Positions 1 through 9,694 of a stretch of DNA of 64,000 bases are shown one piece after another. A program made the translations under genes and the position numbers. This DNA is from Mastigamoeba balamuthi. Taxonomy: Eukaryota; Evosea; Mastigamoebida; Mastigamoebidae. The DNA lies in NCBI GenBank assembly GCA_902651635.1, contig CACRSC010001918.1, positions 182,842 to 246,841 on the forward strand, in the 5' to 3' direction. Within the stretch, counting starts at the first letter, position 1. Each line of letters begins with the position of its first letter. Below the pieces are notes generated by a model. The model did not search any database. It was not told the origin of the DNA and saw nothing but the letters and a program-made list of their open reading frames with translations.

Positions 1-1770
1 GAACACGCACTGGTCCCTCTGCCTGCTGGGCGCACACAGCGCATCAGTTCCTGGAAACACCCAAACGACGGAGGGAAAAAGTCGTAAAACAAAGGCATAG
101 ATTCAGACCTGGCTGCGTTGCCGCTGTTGTCGTCGCTGTTGCTGCCCTGGTAGCAGTCGCTGGAGTCGCCGCAGCACTCGAGCCTGCAGAGCGAGCTGTC
201 CTTGTTCCTGTACCTGCACTGTGTCCAGCAGGAGCAGTTTCTGTCGCACGTGGTGCAGGGCGGGGCAGCGAGCAAGACACCGTTGACGCTCTGCACGAGG
301 CGCTCCGCGATGCCGTCCACCGCCTCGTGTGCAGCCAGCTCCCTACGCAGGGCCTCTGCGGTGGCTGCCGTGGGGGCGCTCTCGTGCATGCGGCGGGCGA
401 CCTCGAGAGTGACGTCCCACGCGCGCACTGCGTCGCTGCTGAGCTCCGTGCCACTGCCCACCGCCGACCGAGTGGCAACGGAGGACCCGAAGAAGCCGGC
501 GATGGTGTGGTCCACGGCAACGCTGATGTTTCCATACTGACAGGGCTCGCTGTACGATCCGGTGCCGTTCTGCATGAACTCAACTGGAATGGGGTGAGTT
601 CCTCAAACAACTCAATTGAAGCAGGGCATCGCAAGCGCACAGGAGCCCTCGAACTGGTTCTGGAGGGTGTGGGAGTTGTGATGGGTCTCGTCCATGTAGT
701 GCATGCTGGCGTAGGACCACGTGTCGGTCAGGTACGCATGGTAGTCCTCGCTGTACTGGTCCGCGTAGCTGCTCGACGACACTGGCGACGCTCTGCAGAC
801 GCGCACACACGCGTCACCAACAGATTACGCCACAGAGACAATGCAGGATAGCGCACGTGACAACGTAGCAGCTGGGGGGCAGATGGGCCCTGTAGAACAT
901 GGAGCCAGCCTCGCAGGCCTCGATGAAGAGCACCAGCGTGCCGTACAGCCTGTTGGTGTGCATCGCCAGCAGCGCGTCCTGCAGCTCTGTCCACTCGAGA
1001 TCGGCGTTGGGGAAGCAGAGAACGCCAGAGCCCCCGTGGTCCCTGCACGCAACAGCACATGTCAGGGCACAACAAACCGCATACAACGAAACGTATTCAG
1101 GTAAAGACCACAAAATGGCACAACTGTTCAAAAAACGGCAGGAAAATCAAGGCGCACGAGAAGAAGACGAAGACGTGGTCGGCCGCGGTGCTGTTGAGGG
1201 TCTTGCGGCTGCCGACGGTGGGCTGTTGGCCCCTGAGGACGGCCAGGAAGTTCTGGGGCGTCACTGCGCTGCCTGTGTAGTCCCTGGGCACGCCGTGGTA
1301 CACTTCGGGGCCCCCGATCTCGTTGATCATCGTCCCCCTGAGAGGGTTGCGACTGTCTGTGGGCAGCAGGCACAGGATGCGCTGAGCATTTCGTCTTCAT
1401 ATGTGGGTGTGCAACGTACTGTTGGCGATGTCGTCGTACATGAAGACGATGATGTGCTCGTCGGGGACGCCCCTGCTGTGGAGGATCTGGTACATGTGGC
1501 AGACGTCCGCCTGGTGCCGGTAGTTCCTGCGCAGCAGCCCCGCCGTAGTGCGTTCGGCTGTCAGAGGAGAGCATTGCTGCGTTGTGCCCAGACGGCTGCT
1601 GGGCCTCAGCGCACCAGTAGCCGTTGCTGCCAGCGACGAGCACCGCCCAGAAGTTGTTGGAGCGCTCCTGGGGCGTCATGCGGTCCAGCACGGGGGGGGC
1701 CACGGCGGCCTGCAGCGCAGGAGAGGCAGCAGCCGAGGGCCACCAGCAGAGCAGCGGCAGTGGTCTTCAT
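1..1770 (-). CDS. Legumain-like C13 cysteine protease, copy A (3' end outside window, frameshift in exon 1)
   Basis: This is an asparaginyl endopeptidase-type protease, expected to be secreted or lysosomal. The start is the ATG at 1770, which opens a signal-peptide-like stretch ([12 protein letters not shown]). The legumain exons follow on the minus strand: [14 protein letters not shown], then [13 protein letters not shown], then [12 protein letters not shown] equivalents (here [12 protein letters not shown]), then DHVFVFFS joined to DHGGSG (catalytic His), then [12 protein letters not shown] (catalytic Cys). A long C-terminal exon contains a Cys-rich block ([11 protein letters not shown]...CCGD). 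The last exon starts near base 30, so the stop lies beyond the window. Relative to copies C and D, the signal-peptide frame and the mature-protein frame differ by one base around 1695-1715, next to a run of eight G. This is either a real inactivating frameshift or a homopolymer base-call error. It is the most divergent of the complete copies. A TTTATAA-like sequence lies about 65 bp upstream. Confidence 0.8.
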
Positions 1771-2290
1771 TCGCGTTGCTTGGGTGCGCGGTTGTGTTTC
1801 AAACAAACTGTGCTGGCCGATCGCCGAGGGGGTTATAAAGGGTGAGGATTGTGACGTAACTGATCCCAGTGGTTGTGGGCCCGTGGAGGATGTTTTGTGT
1901 TCTTCTCCTTTTCCCTCATTTTTCCTGTCATTCCTGCTGGCTTCGGTGCGGCCACTTGTGTGCCGAGCTGCGTCTTCACACCGTGGCCCCTTATCGTGCG
2001 GTGTTCTCTGCCCCCGTGGTTCCCCCCACACGCACAGCATCGGCTCGCCACTTGTTCTACAGGAAGCCGGTGGGTGTCTGGGGCACAGCTGCGTCGGTGT
2101 GACTCGGCCTCTGCCCTTAAGCTCGGTGGGCGCTCAGGAATTCCTGTATTCTCCTCTGAGTGTCAACCGACCTCCACACCCTGGAGTGACTGAACAATCC
2201 CCTGTCTTGCTCTTGGACTTTCGCAGTGGGTTGTTTTTCCTTGTGTGCTGCCATTGGCTCGGGTGGGGGAAGGGCAGTGGCAATGGGACC
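1771..2290. other. Intergenic, copy A promoter / copy B 3' flank
   Basis: No open frame here looks coding. The part next to 1770 is the presumed promoter of legumain copy A. The remainder is the 3' flank of pseudogene B, with T/C-rich sequence and no recognised repeat. Confidence 0.4.
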
Positions 2291-3632
2291 TCAGGCGACG
2301 AGGGCCGTACACTCGGAGCTCAGAGTGGCGGCGACGGCGTCGAAGCTCTGCCTGCCGTTGGCCTGCCTGCAGATCCTGTGGAACGTCGTCGCCAGGCTCG
2401 CGGTGTACTCGTGCTTCCTGCCGCACGTGTTCCTCAGGACCCTGCCCAGCTCGAACACGCACTGGTCCCTCTGCCTGCTCGGTATACCGGTAACAATTGA
2501 GATAACTGGGCAACAGACAAGTAGAGCTCAGAACATACCTGGTGGCTTCACCGTGTTGCTCTGGTAGCAGTCGCTTGTCGCCGCAACACTCTGGGGTTGC
2601 ACAGCTACTTCTCCTTTCCGGCGTTCGTGCAGTCCACCCAGCAGGGGCAGCTGCTGTCGCACTTGGAGCAGGGGGGCAGCGAGCACAGCCCCGTTGACGC
2701 TCTGCACGAGACGCTCCGCAATGCGGTCCACGGCCGCGTGTGCAGCCAGCTCCCTCCGCAGGGCCTCGGCGGTGGTTGCCGTCGGGGCGCTCTGGTGCAT
2801 GCGGCGGGCGAGTTCGAGGGTGACGTCCCACGAGCGAACTGCGCTGCTGCTGAGCTGCGCCACTGTGCACACGAGCCGCGTTGGCAGCGCCGAAGAAGCT
2901 GGCGAGGGTGAAGTCGTGGGGTATCTCTGCGTCGCCGTACTGGCAGGGCTCATTGTAGTGCCCAGTGCCGTTCTGCATGAACACATCTGCACAGGCGGCT
3001 CAGAGATAAACAGAAAGCGAAGGAAATGCAGTTGCATCAGGGGGGGTGCGTACAAGAGGCGTCAAACTCGTCCTGGAGGGTCTGCGCGTTGTGTGCAGCG
3101 TTCTCGATGTAGTGCATGCTGGCGTAGGACCACGTATCGGTCAGGTACGCATGGTACTCCTCGCTGTACTGTACGGCAGACTAGTGCTCTTCATCGAGGC
3201 CTGCGAGGCTGGCTCCATGTTCAACAAGGCCCAGCCGCCCCCCAGCTGCTACGTCGTCACGTGCGGCATCCTGCATCAGCTCTCTGGTGTATTTTGTTGA
3301 TGACGTGTGTGCCTGCAGTGCGTCTCCAGTGTCGTCGAGCAATACGCGGACCAGCTTGTTGGTGTGCATCGCCTGCAGCGCGTCCTGCAGCGCCGTCCAC
3401 TCGAGGTCCTCGTTCTGGAAGCAGAGCACACCAGAGCCCCCGTGGTCCCTGCAGTTGATACCCTCAAATAGTGCGACCACAGCACCCACGAGTTGACCAG
3501 CAGACTTGGAGGGAGAGAGGAGGGCGCACGAGATGTAGATGAAGACGTGGTCCTCCGTGGTGCTCTTGAGGTGCTTGCGGCTGCCCACCGCCGGCTTCTC
3601 TCCCCTGAGGATAGCCAGGAAGATCTGGGGCG
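2291..3632 (-). pseudogene. Legumain-like pseudogene, copy B (5' truncated, scrambled)
   Basis: Exons corresponding to the C-terminal half of copies C and D are recognisable: the last exon ends with SSECTALVA and a TGA at 2291-2293, preceded by the FMQNGT exon and the FFS/DHGGSG exons. The unit is dead in several ways. The homology stops abruptly at about 3632, inside the ILRGEKPA region, so the signal peptide and first two exons are missing. One base is missing near 2672 in the run before the Cys-rich block, followed by a premature TAG. A ~180 bp piece that carries the active-site Cys exon is inverted (see 3170-3351). The remaining frames are still highly similar to C and D, so the decay is recent. 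Confidence 0.85.
3170..3351 (+). other. Micro-inversion inside legumain pseudogene B
   Basis: In copies C and D the order on the plus strand is ...cgctgtactg, then gtccgcgtag..., then ...gtgccgtacag, then cttgtt. In B the middle block appears in reverse complement: the plus strand reads [14 protein letters not shown] and PSCYVVT, while all other exons of the unit are on the minus strand. The breakpoints are near 3170 and 3351, and the outer flanks continue the normal gene order. The flipped block contains the end of the catalytic-Cys exon, an intron and the first bases of the next exon. Confidence 0.85.
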
Positions 3633-3651
3633 CTTGTTTTCTTAACCCAAT

Positions 3652-3745
3652 GGTGGGCGCTGCACCGTAGTGGCCGAGTGCCCGTGCTGCTTGTGAAATT
3701 CACCTTAATACGTGACTCCAGCTGATCGGATGGTTGTCTGCTCAA
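3652..3745. repeat. Inverted copy of the sequence at 9305-9393
   Basis: The stretch beginning gggcgctgcaccgtagtgg matches the reverse complement of 9305-9393 at roughly 85-90% by eye. Both lie beside the 3' flanks of legumain copies C and D, but in opposite orientations relative to those genes. Confidence 0.75.
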
Positions 3746-4057
3746 TTCCCAGAGCGATACCGTCGACGTGCAGCTCCTAAGGATAGTAGTCGACAGACCC
3801 AGGCCGTTACCAAACATTATGCTCGTGCTCTTCTACCGCATAGACCTAACATGCAAATGATCAAAGAACGGGATGTCTGAGCTCTTAGACGCTTTTTTGT
3901 GAGTAGTGACTGGATTGCACTTCTGGACACACTTGCCACAGACGTTTCGGCCTCAACAATCACCTTTTCTTGGAGCGACTGCAGGGTCGTCGAGAAATGG
4001 GGTCCTGCAGTAGTATGCGTTTCTGTTCTGCCTTGGGAGGGCTGTGGTGATCGGAAC

Positions 4058-5914
4058 TCAGACGACGAGGGCCGTGCACTCGGAGCTCAGCGTGGCGGAG
4101 ACAGCTGCGAAGCTACGCCTGCCGTTGGCCTGCCTGCAGATCCTGTGGAACGTCGTCGCCAGGCTCGCGGTGTACTCGTGCTTAGCGCCGCAGGTGCGTC
4201 TCAGGATCTTGCCCAGCTCGAACACGCACTGGTCCCTCTGCCTGCGCAACCCACACACAATGGAATTAGTCACTTGAAAAACAAAGGCAAAATGTAGAGA
4301 CTTGCCTGACAGCCTCGCCACTGTTGCTCTTATAGCAGTCGCTCTTGTCACCACAGCACTCGAGGTTGCACAGCGACTGGTCCTTGTCCACGCGGAGGCA
4401 CTCTGTCCAGCAGGGGCAGCTGCTGTCGCACTTGGTGCAGGGCGGGGCCGCGAGCACAGCCCCGTTGACGCTCTGCACGAGACGCTCCGCGATGCCGTCC
4501 ACTGCCACGTGTGCAGCAACCTCCCTCCGCAGGGCCTCTGCGGTGGCTGCTGTGGGGGCGCTCTGGTGCATGTGGCGGGCGAGTTCGAGGGTGACGTCCC
4601 ACGCGCGCACTGCGCCGCTGCTGAGCTGCGCGCCACTGCGCACACGAGCCGCGCTGGCAGCGCCGAAGAAGCTGGCGAGGGTGAAGTCGTGGGGTATCTC
4701 TGCGTCGCCGTACTGGCAGGGCTCGCTGTAGGTGCCGGTGCCGTTCTGCATGAACGCGACTGAGCAGCGGTGTGAGAAGTGAGAAACCGTTCGGTGTAAG
4801 AGACAGGGAGGGGAAGGGGCACATGAGCCATCAAACTCCTCCTGGAGGGTCTGCGCGTTGTGTGCAGCATTCTCAATGTAGTGCATGCTGGCGTAGGACC
4901 ACGTGTCGGTCAGGTACGCCCCGTAGTCCTCGCTGTACTGGTCCGCGTAGCTGCTCGACGACACGGGCGACGCTCTGCAGCACACAGGGGGCGCATCAGC
5001 TCGCCTACGGGCACGGGAGCCAACGGCAGCTGTGCGCACGTGACGACGTAGCAGCTGGGGGGCAGCTGGGCCCTGTAGAACATGGAGCCAGCCTCGCAGG
5101 CCTCGATGAAGAGCACCAGCGTGCCGTACAGCTTGTTCGCGTGCATCGCCTGCAGAGAGTCCTGCAGGTCCGTCCACTCAAGAAAGCCCCCAGCAGGGAA
5201 GCCCAGCGACCCCGAGCCCCCGTGATCCCTGCAGCCGATGGCCCTCAGCTCGGGAGAGAAACGAGAGGAGAGAGGAGAGGAGGGCGCACGAGAAGAAGAC
5301 GAAGACGTGGTCCTCGGTGGTGCTCTCGAGGTGCTTGCCGCTGCCCCCCGCGGGCTTCTCGCCCCTGAGGATCGCCAGGAAGTTCTGGGGCGTCACGTTG
5401 TCGCCCGTGAAGTCCTTGGGCACGCCGTGGTACACGTCTGGGCCCCCGATCTCGTTGATGATCGTCCCGTTGTGGGGATTCGAGCGGTCTGCGTTGCGAG
5501 CCAACCCACCGACGGGTCATGCGAGTTGAGTTTGCTGTGCTGTGCGAGTGTCTGCTGTATTTGTTGTGCTGCTGCAGCGCACCGTGAGCGATGTCGTCGT
5601 ACATGAGGACGATGATGTGCTCGTCGGGGACGCCCCTGCTGTGGAGGATCTGGTACATGTGGCAGACGTCCGCCTGGTGCCGGTAGTTCCTGCGCGGCGA
5701 CGGCGGACACCGTGTCGGTTGGGGAGGCAAAGCAAACTGAAAGTGGGGCGCACCAGTAGCCGCTACTCCCAGCGACGAGCACCGCCCAGAAGTTGCTAGC
5801 ACGCTGCTGGGCCGTCATGCGGTCCAGCACAGGCGGGGAGGCAACAGCAGCGACCGCGCAGGAAGCGCAGCATAAGAGGGACAGCAGCAGGGCAGCTCCT
5901 GGAGTGGTGTGCAT
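4058..5914 (-). CDS. Legumain-like C13 cysteine protease, copy C (intact, 7 exons)
   Basis: This is an asparaginyl endopeptidase homolog. My exon reading is 5914-5754, 5689-5583, 5488-5290, 5228-5040, 4974-4823, 4759-4306 and 4241-4058. These total 1446 nt, an exact 481-codon frame plus TGA. The first exon gives a signal peptide ([19 protein letters not shown]). The catalytic dyad is visible as His in FFSDHGGSG and Cys in [12 protein letters not shown], both in family-typical contexts. The C-terminal half holds a compact Cys-rich block ([11 protein letters not shown]...LECCGD) that is not usual for animal or plant legumains. The sixth intron can be read as GC-AG (donor GCAAGT) or as GT-AG shifted by 3 nt, giving the same protein. 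The upstream region carries an ACGTCACGTG motif. The substrate is unknown. Confidence 0.9.
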
Positions 5915-6014
5915 TGATGCTTGCGGTCTGTTGCTGCGGGGTCTTTTCCGTAAAGTGTGGTCCAGATATTCGTTCGCCAGGGCACGCGGTGCGTTGCGGT
6001 GTGGGCTGCGGGCA

Positions 6015-6030
6015 CTTACGTCACGTGGGC
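6015..6030. promoter_or_regulatory. CRE/E-box-like motif upstream of legumain copy C
   Basis: The sequence ttacgtcacgtgggc lies about 100 bp upstream of the copy C start and is kept in the duplicated promoter of copy D (tgacgtcacgtgggc). It combines a CRE-like core with CACGTG. Its function is inferred only from conservation between the duplicates and from motif resemblance. Confidence 0.3.
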
Positions 6031-6523
6031 ACTTCACCGTTGCTTGCGCCTGTGCCTTCTGAGCGCACCCTCTCCGGCCCAATGGCCCTCTCCTGGGAAT
6101 GCGCCGCTGAACCGCGGCAGATGCCGCTCTCCCGATCCGAAGCTGGCGATCCAGGCTACCTGCTCGGTTGCTGCACCGCGCGATCTGCAGCGAGCCCTCC
6201 GTATTACGGTACTTTTCTCGGTATTCTCGCTTCCAGAAAATAATTGCCGCTGCTGCGGCTGCTGGTCTTCTAAAAAAGGGTGTGCGCTGCACGACAGACA
6301 CTCCGAGGCGGCCCAGCGCCCGCAGCATTGTGCGTGATTCACATCTCGTATGTGCTGCCTCGGCGCCCAGATGAACACCTCAGGCGCAAGGGGACCTCTG
6401 CAGCCGTGTTTCTGTTCTATGGGCAATTCGGTGTGTTTTTCCCAGCGCGAGGAGATGGAGAGCTGAGGAGGAGAAGAAAGGGGGGTGTGTATCATCGAAA
6501 GGCAGCACTAAATCCTGAGTGAG

Positions 6524-7277
6524 CATGATTTTTGAATCAAGAGTCAAATGTCAGAGTCAATTTTTATAAGCATTGCCGGCCAAAACTTGGTTCTTTTTAG
6601 GTCAGTGCAGGGGCACTATCTGCTGCTGATGGATATGCCTGTATGGTTACTGTGCAGTTTGTCTTTTCCTGTGACATATTTTATTTTCAGTGATCTTTTT
6701 TGCAGTACCCGTGCAGTACTGTGACTGTTCTGATTGGAAAACACTGTGAATCCCACATGGTACTGCATGGATACTGCACATCCACTTTTCCCCTCTTTTC
6801 TTCCAAGTAAAACACAATGAAGTATGACCAACAAAGCATTGTTGTTAGAGGGCAGATGCAGTAAAGTGTTGGAAAGAGCAGAAAGACTGAGAGAGAGAGA
6901 ACAGAGAGAAGAGGGATGAAGGCAGTCTTAACATTTGTGACACATCAAGCATGTTGTAGTACATAGCGAAGAAGGACAGATTTGAGCTGAGGGCAGCAGA
7001 GGGCCAGAAGCATGAGCATCAATATCGCACAGACTGATGCTGACTCACGGGAAAAGATGATGTAGATTTAGACGCAAATCCCCCTGGCTTTCAAGTAGAA
7101 CAGAATTTTTCACATCTCGAGTGCTGGGAAAGGACCTGCAAAAATAGTAAATTCTGTGGTATCTACAACACGAACCTGAGAGGTAGCTCTGCAACAGGAC
7201 AGCAATGATTTCGTGCTTCTGAATCCAGTGAGATTTTGGCATCTCACCCCCCAACCACCATCATCCTGAGTGTTATG
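6524..7277. other. AT-rich non-coding DNA left of the Tc1 element
   Basis: Composition drops sharply from the surrounding GC-rich DNA. There is a short purine run (gagagagagaac near 6890), but no open frame I recognise and no structural RNA. It is probably foreign or relic mobile DNA into which the Tc1 element inserted. Confidence 0.45.
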
Positions 7278-7279
7278 TA

Positions 7280-8539
7280 CAGTCCTGGCCATAAGTCCCA
7301 GGTACCCAGTAACTCAGAAAGAAGTGGATTGATTTTAAAAAGTAATAAGGTCATATAAACATTATCATTTGTTATGATATCTCATGTAAAGATTTTTCCG
7401 ATTTCAATATGATTTTGTGGTCTTTTTCTTCAATACTAAAAATGGCACTACAGAGAGAAAGAGGTGGGAGTTGTTCTTCTTGCAGTCTCACGAGAAGGGC
7501 CCTCATATGGGTGCTAAGCATGCAGCAAAATACGTAGGCTGCTCTATCTCAGTGGCCCAGGCATGGGCCAAGGATGATGGATCCAGCCGTGCTGGGAACA
7601 AGCCAAGGTCTGGTGCTCCATATCAGACTTCAGCCAAGAAAGATACAAAAATCGTTCATACCTCACAGAAGCACCCAGTTGAGGGCTCTGCATTCCTGAC
7701 ACAGAGGCTTAAGAGGGCTCATATTGATATCTCAGCATACAGTGTGTGGTGCCAGCTGCATGCTTCTGGCCTGAACTGGAGCAGGCCAAAGAGGAAGCCA
7801 ATGCTCTCTACAAAGCATCAGCAAGATTGTGTTCTCTTTTCCCAGTCAAATCAGAATCGGAACTGATCCCATGTGCTCTTCACTGATAAGGCTACATTCG
7901 AGCTTAACAGGCCATCTGTGACAGTATGGCAGAGTAAGGTACACCCCTACATGGCCTGCCAGGTCAAACATCCAGTCAAGGTTCATGTGTGGAGTTGTTT
8001 TTTGAAGAAAGAATTTGGAGCCCTTTATACATACATTCACTGGAATTCTTAATTCCCAGAGAATGTGTGGAATCTATAAGAACTACCTTCTGTCCTCTGC
8101 AAAGAAGCTCTATGGAAGAAAGAAGAAGGACTGGTTCATGCAAGAGGACAATGATTCAAAGCACAAGAGCAAGATTTCATGTGCTTGGAAAGATAAGAAT
8201 CACATCAAGGTACTGCCCTGGCCAGCATGCAGCCCTGACCTGAACCCTATTGAAAACGTTTGGGAGATCCTCAAGGCCAAGGTAGCAAAGAGACAGCCCA
8301 GAACTGCCAAGAAGCTCTGTGTATATCTGCATCAGGAGTGGAGGAATCTGTCTGAGAGTTATGCTGTTGCACTGACAAATTCTATGGAACATTGCCTGGC
8401 CCTAGTGAAAGAAGTAAAAGGAGACTTTATTTGCTACTGACATCAGGATTTCCCTCTTACTTTTCAACATAATTGGTAATTCCAAAATAAGACCTTTTTT
8501 CCTGAATTTTTGGGTACCTGGAACTTCTGACCAGTACTG
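7280..8539 (+). mobile_element. Tc1/mariner-family DNA transposon (1260 bp, complete ends)
   Basis: The terminal inverted repeats are about 45 bp. The left end begins cagtcctggccataagt at 7280; the right end, read in reverse complement, begins cagtactggtcagaagt, ending at 8539. Both continue through ccaggtaccca. The element is flanked by TA at 7278-7279 and 8540-8541, the family's target duplication. Inside is a degraded DD34E transposase. It lies in an AT-rich island between two legumain duplicates and is compositionally foreign to the host. Confidence 0.93.
7417..8440 (+). pseudogene. Tc1 transposase (DD34E), inactivated
   Basis: The N-terminal helix-turn-helix region reads HAAKYVGCSISVAQAW. 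The first catalytic Asp is in LFTDKATFEL, the second in MQEDNDSKHKSK, and the Glu is in CSPDLNPIENVWEIL, with 34 residues between the last two, i.e. a Tc1-type DD34E triad. An in-frame TGA at 7864-7866 stands where relatives have Trp just before SHVLFTD, and a frameshift near 8010 separates the first half from the frame that ends at 8440. The protein start is not clear; a plausible ATG is not in the same frame as the start of the open region. Confidence 0.9.
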
Positions 8540-8541
8540 TA

Positions 8542-9300
8542 CAATGTAATGCACTGACTCTCTACCCTCCCAGGGTGTCGAGGGCTTCAGCAATAACCTT
8601 GGCCCAGTGATATGTGTTCATCATCGCCATGTCCTGAAAACCTTCCCTTCAGAGATCTCACATTTGACTGCTGTTCCTGTGCTCGACAGGAAGCACTCTT
8701 TCATCTGGGGCATGAGTACATGTGGGCACTGATAGAAATTGGGGCACCTCTGTGATTGCCAGTTTTGCAGTCTCTGACCAGTCTATCACTCCCACCATTA
8801 GGAATTGGAAGATGCCATAAACACCGAGCCCCTTAGGCCTCGTGGAGAAAGGCATCCAGCTTACGTGTCATAAGGTGTTGAGGCCAGTGGGTGATCCACA
8901 AGGGCTGCACATTCCACAGGTATGTGAGACAACGATCTGTCCGGATCTCTGCTACTCACAAAACGGTTTACTCCTCCACCCTCTCATCTTGATCTGATGC
9001 AAAAGTTGTTAATGGATAGGAAGGCAACACCTTGCACAGACTACCTGCCATGCTGTTGTCCTGTGCGATCTGCTTCAACTCCTCCAGATTTGCTCTTATC
9101 CTTTGGGGCTGCTGGTTGTCTTGAAAGATGTGCACACCAATGGTTCCACTCGAATGAGAACGCATGAGAACGCATTCCCAATGTGATTTCGAGATGAGTT
9201 CACCTGTATATTTAATGAGTTTTTGCTGAGTGGGGTGGGGGTCACTCACAGACAGACCTTGGGATGAAGGAAAACAAATCTTGAGTCCGAGGACCATGTG
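8542..9300. other. AT-rich region right of the Tc1 element
   Basis: Two short minus-strand open frames exist here (8658-8855 and 8968-9297), but I recognise neither. They are separated by stops and look like a relic. The composition is close to that of the island left of the transposon. Confidence 0.35.
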
Positions 9301-9304
9301 CGAC

Positions 9305-9393
9305 GCAGACGTCCATCCAATCAGCTAGTCACGTATTGCAGGGAATTTCACAACACATCACGGGCACTCGGCCACTACGGTGCAGCGCCCACA
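9305..9393. repeat. Partner of the inverted repeat at 3652-3745
   Basis: The sequence ending ggccactacggtgcagcgccc is the reverse complement of the block beside copy C. It marks the boundary between the AT-rich island and the second legumain duplication unit. Confidence 0.75.
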
Positions 9394-9694
9394 GGTCAGG
9401 AAGAAACAGTGGAAGGATAACAGACCCAGGCCGTTACCCATCTCAGTGCACGTGCACCTCTACAGCACGCCCAGACCGAAGAAGCAATGATCAGAGAACA
9501 TGAGGTCTAAGCTCTGAGACGCAGTGCTGTGAGTAGTGACTGGCTTGGCTGGCTCTTCTGGACACACTTGCTACAGACGTTTCGGCCTCAACAATCACCT
9601 TTTCTTAGAGCGACTGCAGGTTCGTCTATCACATGGGGTCCTGCAGTAGTATGTGTTTTCTACTCTGCCTCGGGAGGACGGTGGTGATCGGAAC

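Larger units (their letters stand above)
3790..6523. repeat. Segmental duplication, unit 1 (legumain copy C and flanks)
   Basis: The unit runs from gacagacccaggccgttac through the complete copy C and about 600 bp of its upstream region to aaatcctgagtgagc. It matches 9420-12170 in the same orientation, including non-coding flanks and introns. This shows a block duplication rather than retroposition. The flanks have drifted more than the exons. Confidence 0.85.

Noticed and set aside
899-2500. Long open frame on the plus strand (533 codons) across the legumain genes
   Set aside because: It is antisense to clearly conserved legumain exons and is open because of high GC and strong third-position bias.
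7864-7866. TGA in place of Trp in the Tc1 transposase as a sign of a reassigned genetic code
   Set aside because: TGA is used as a normal terminator in many genes of this window (for example Arf, eIF3i, RapGAP), and the same transposase also has a frameshift, so it is simply decayed.
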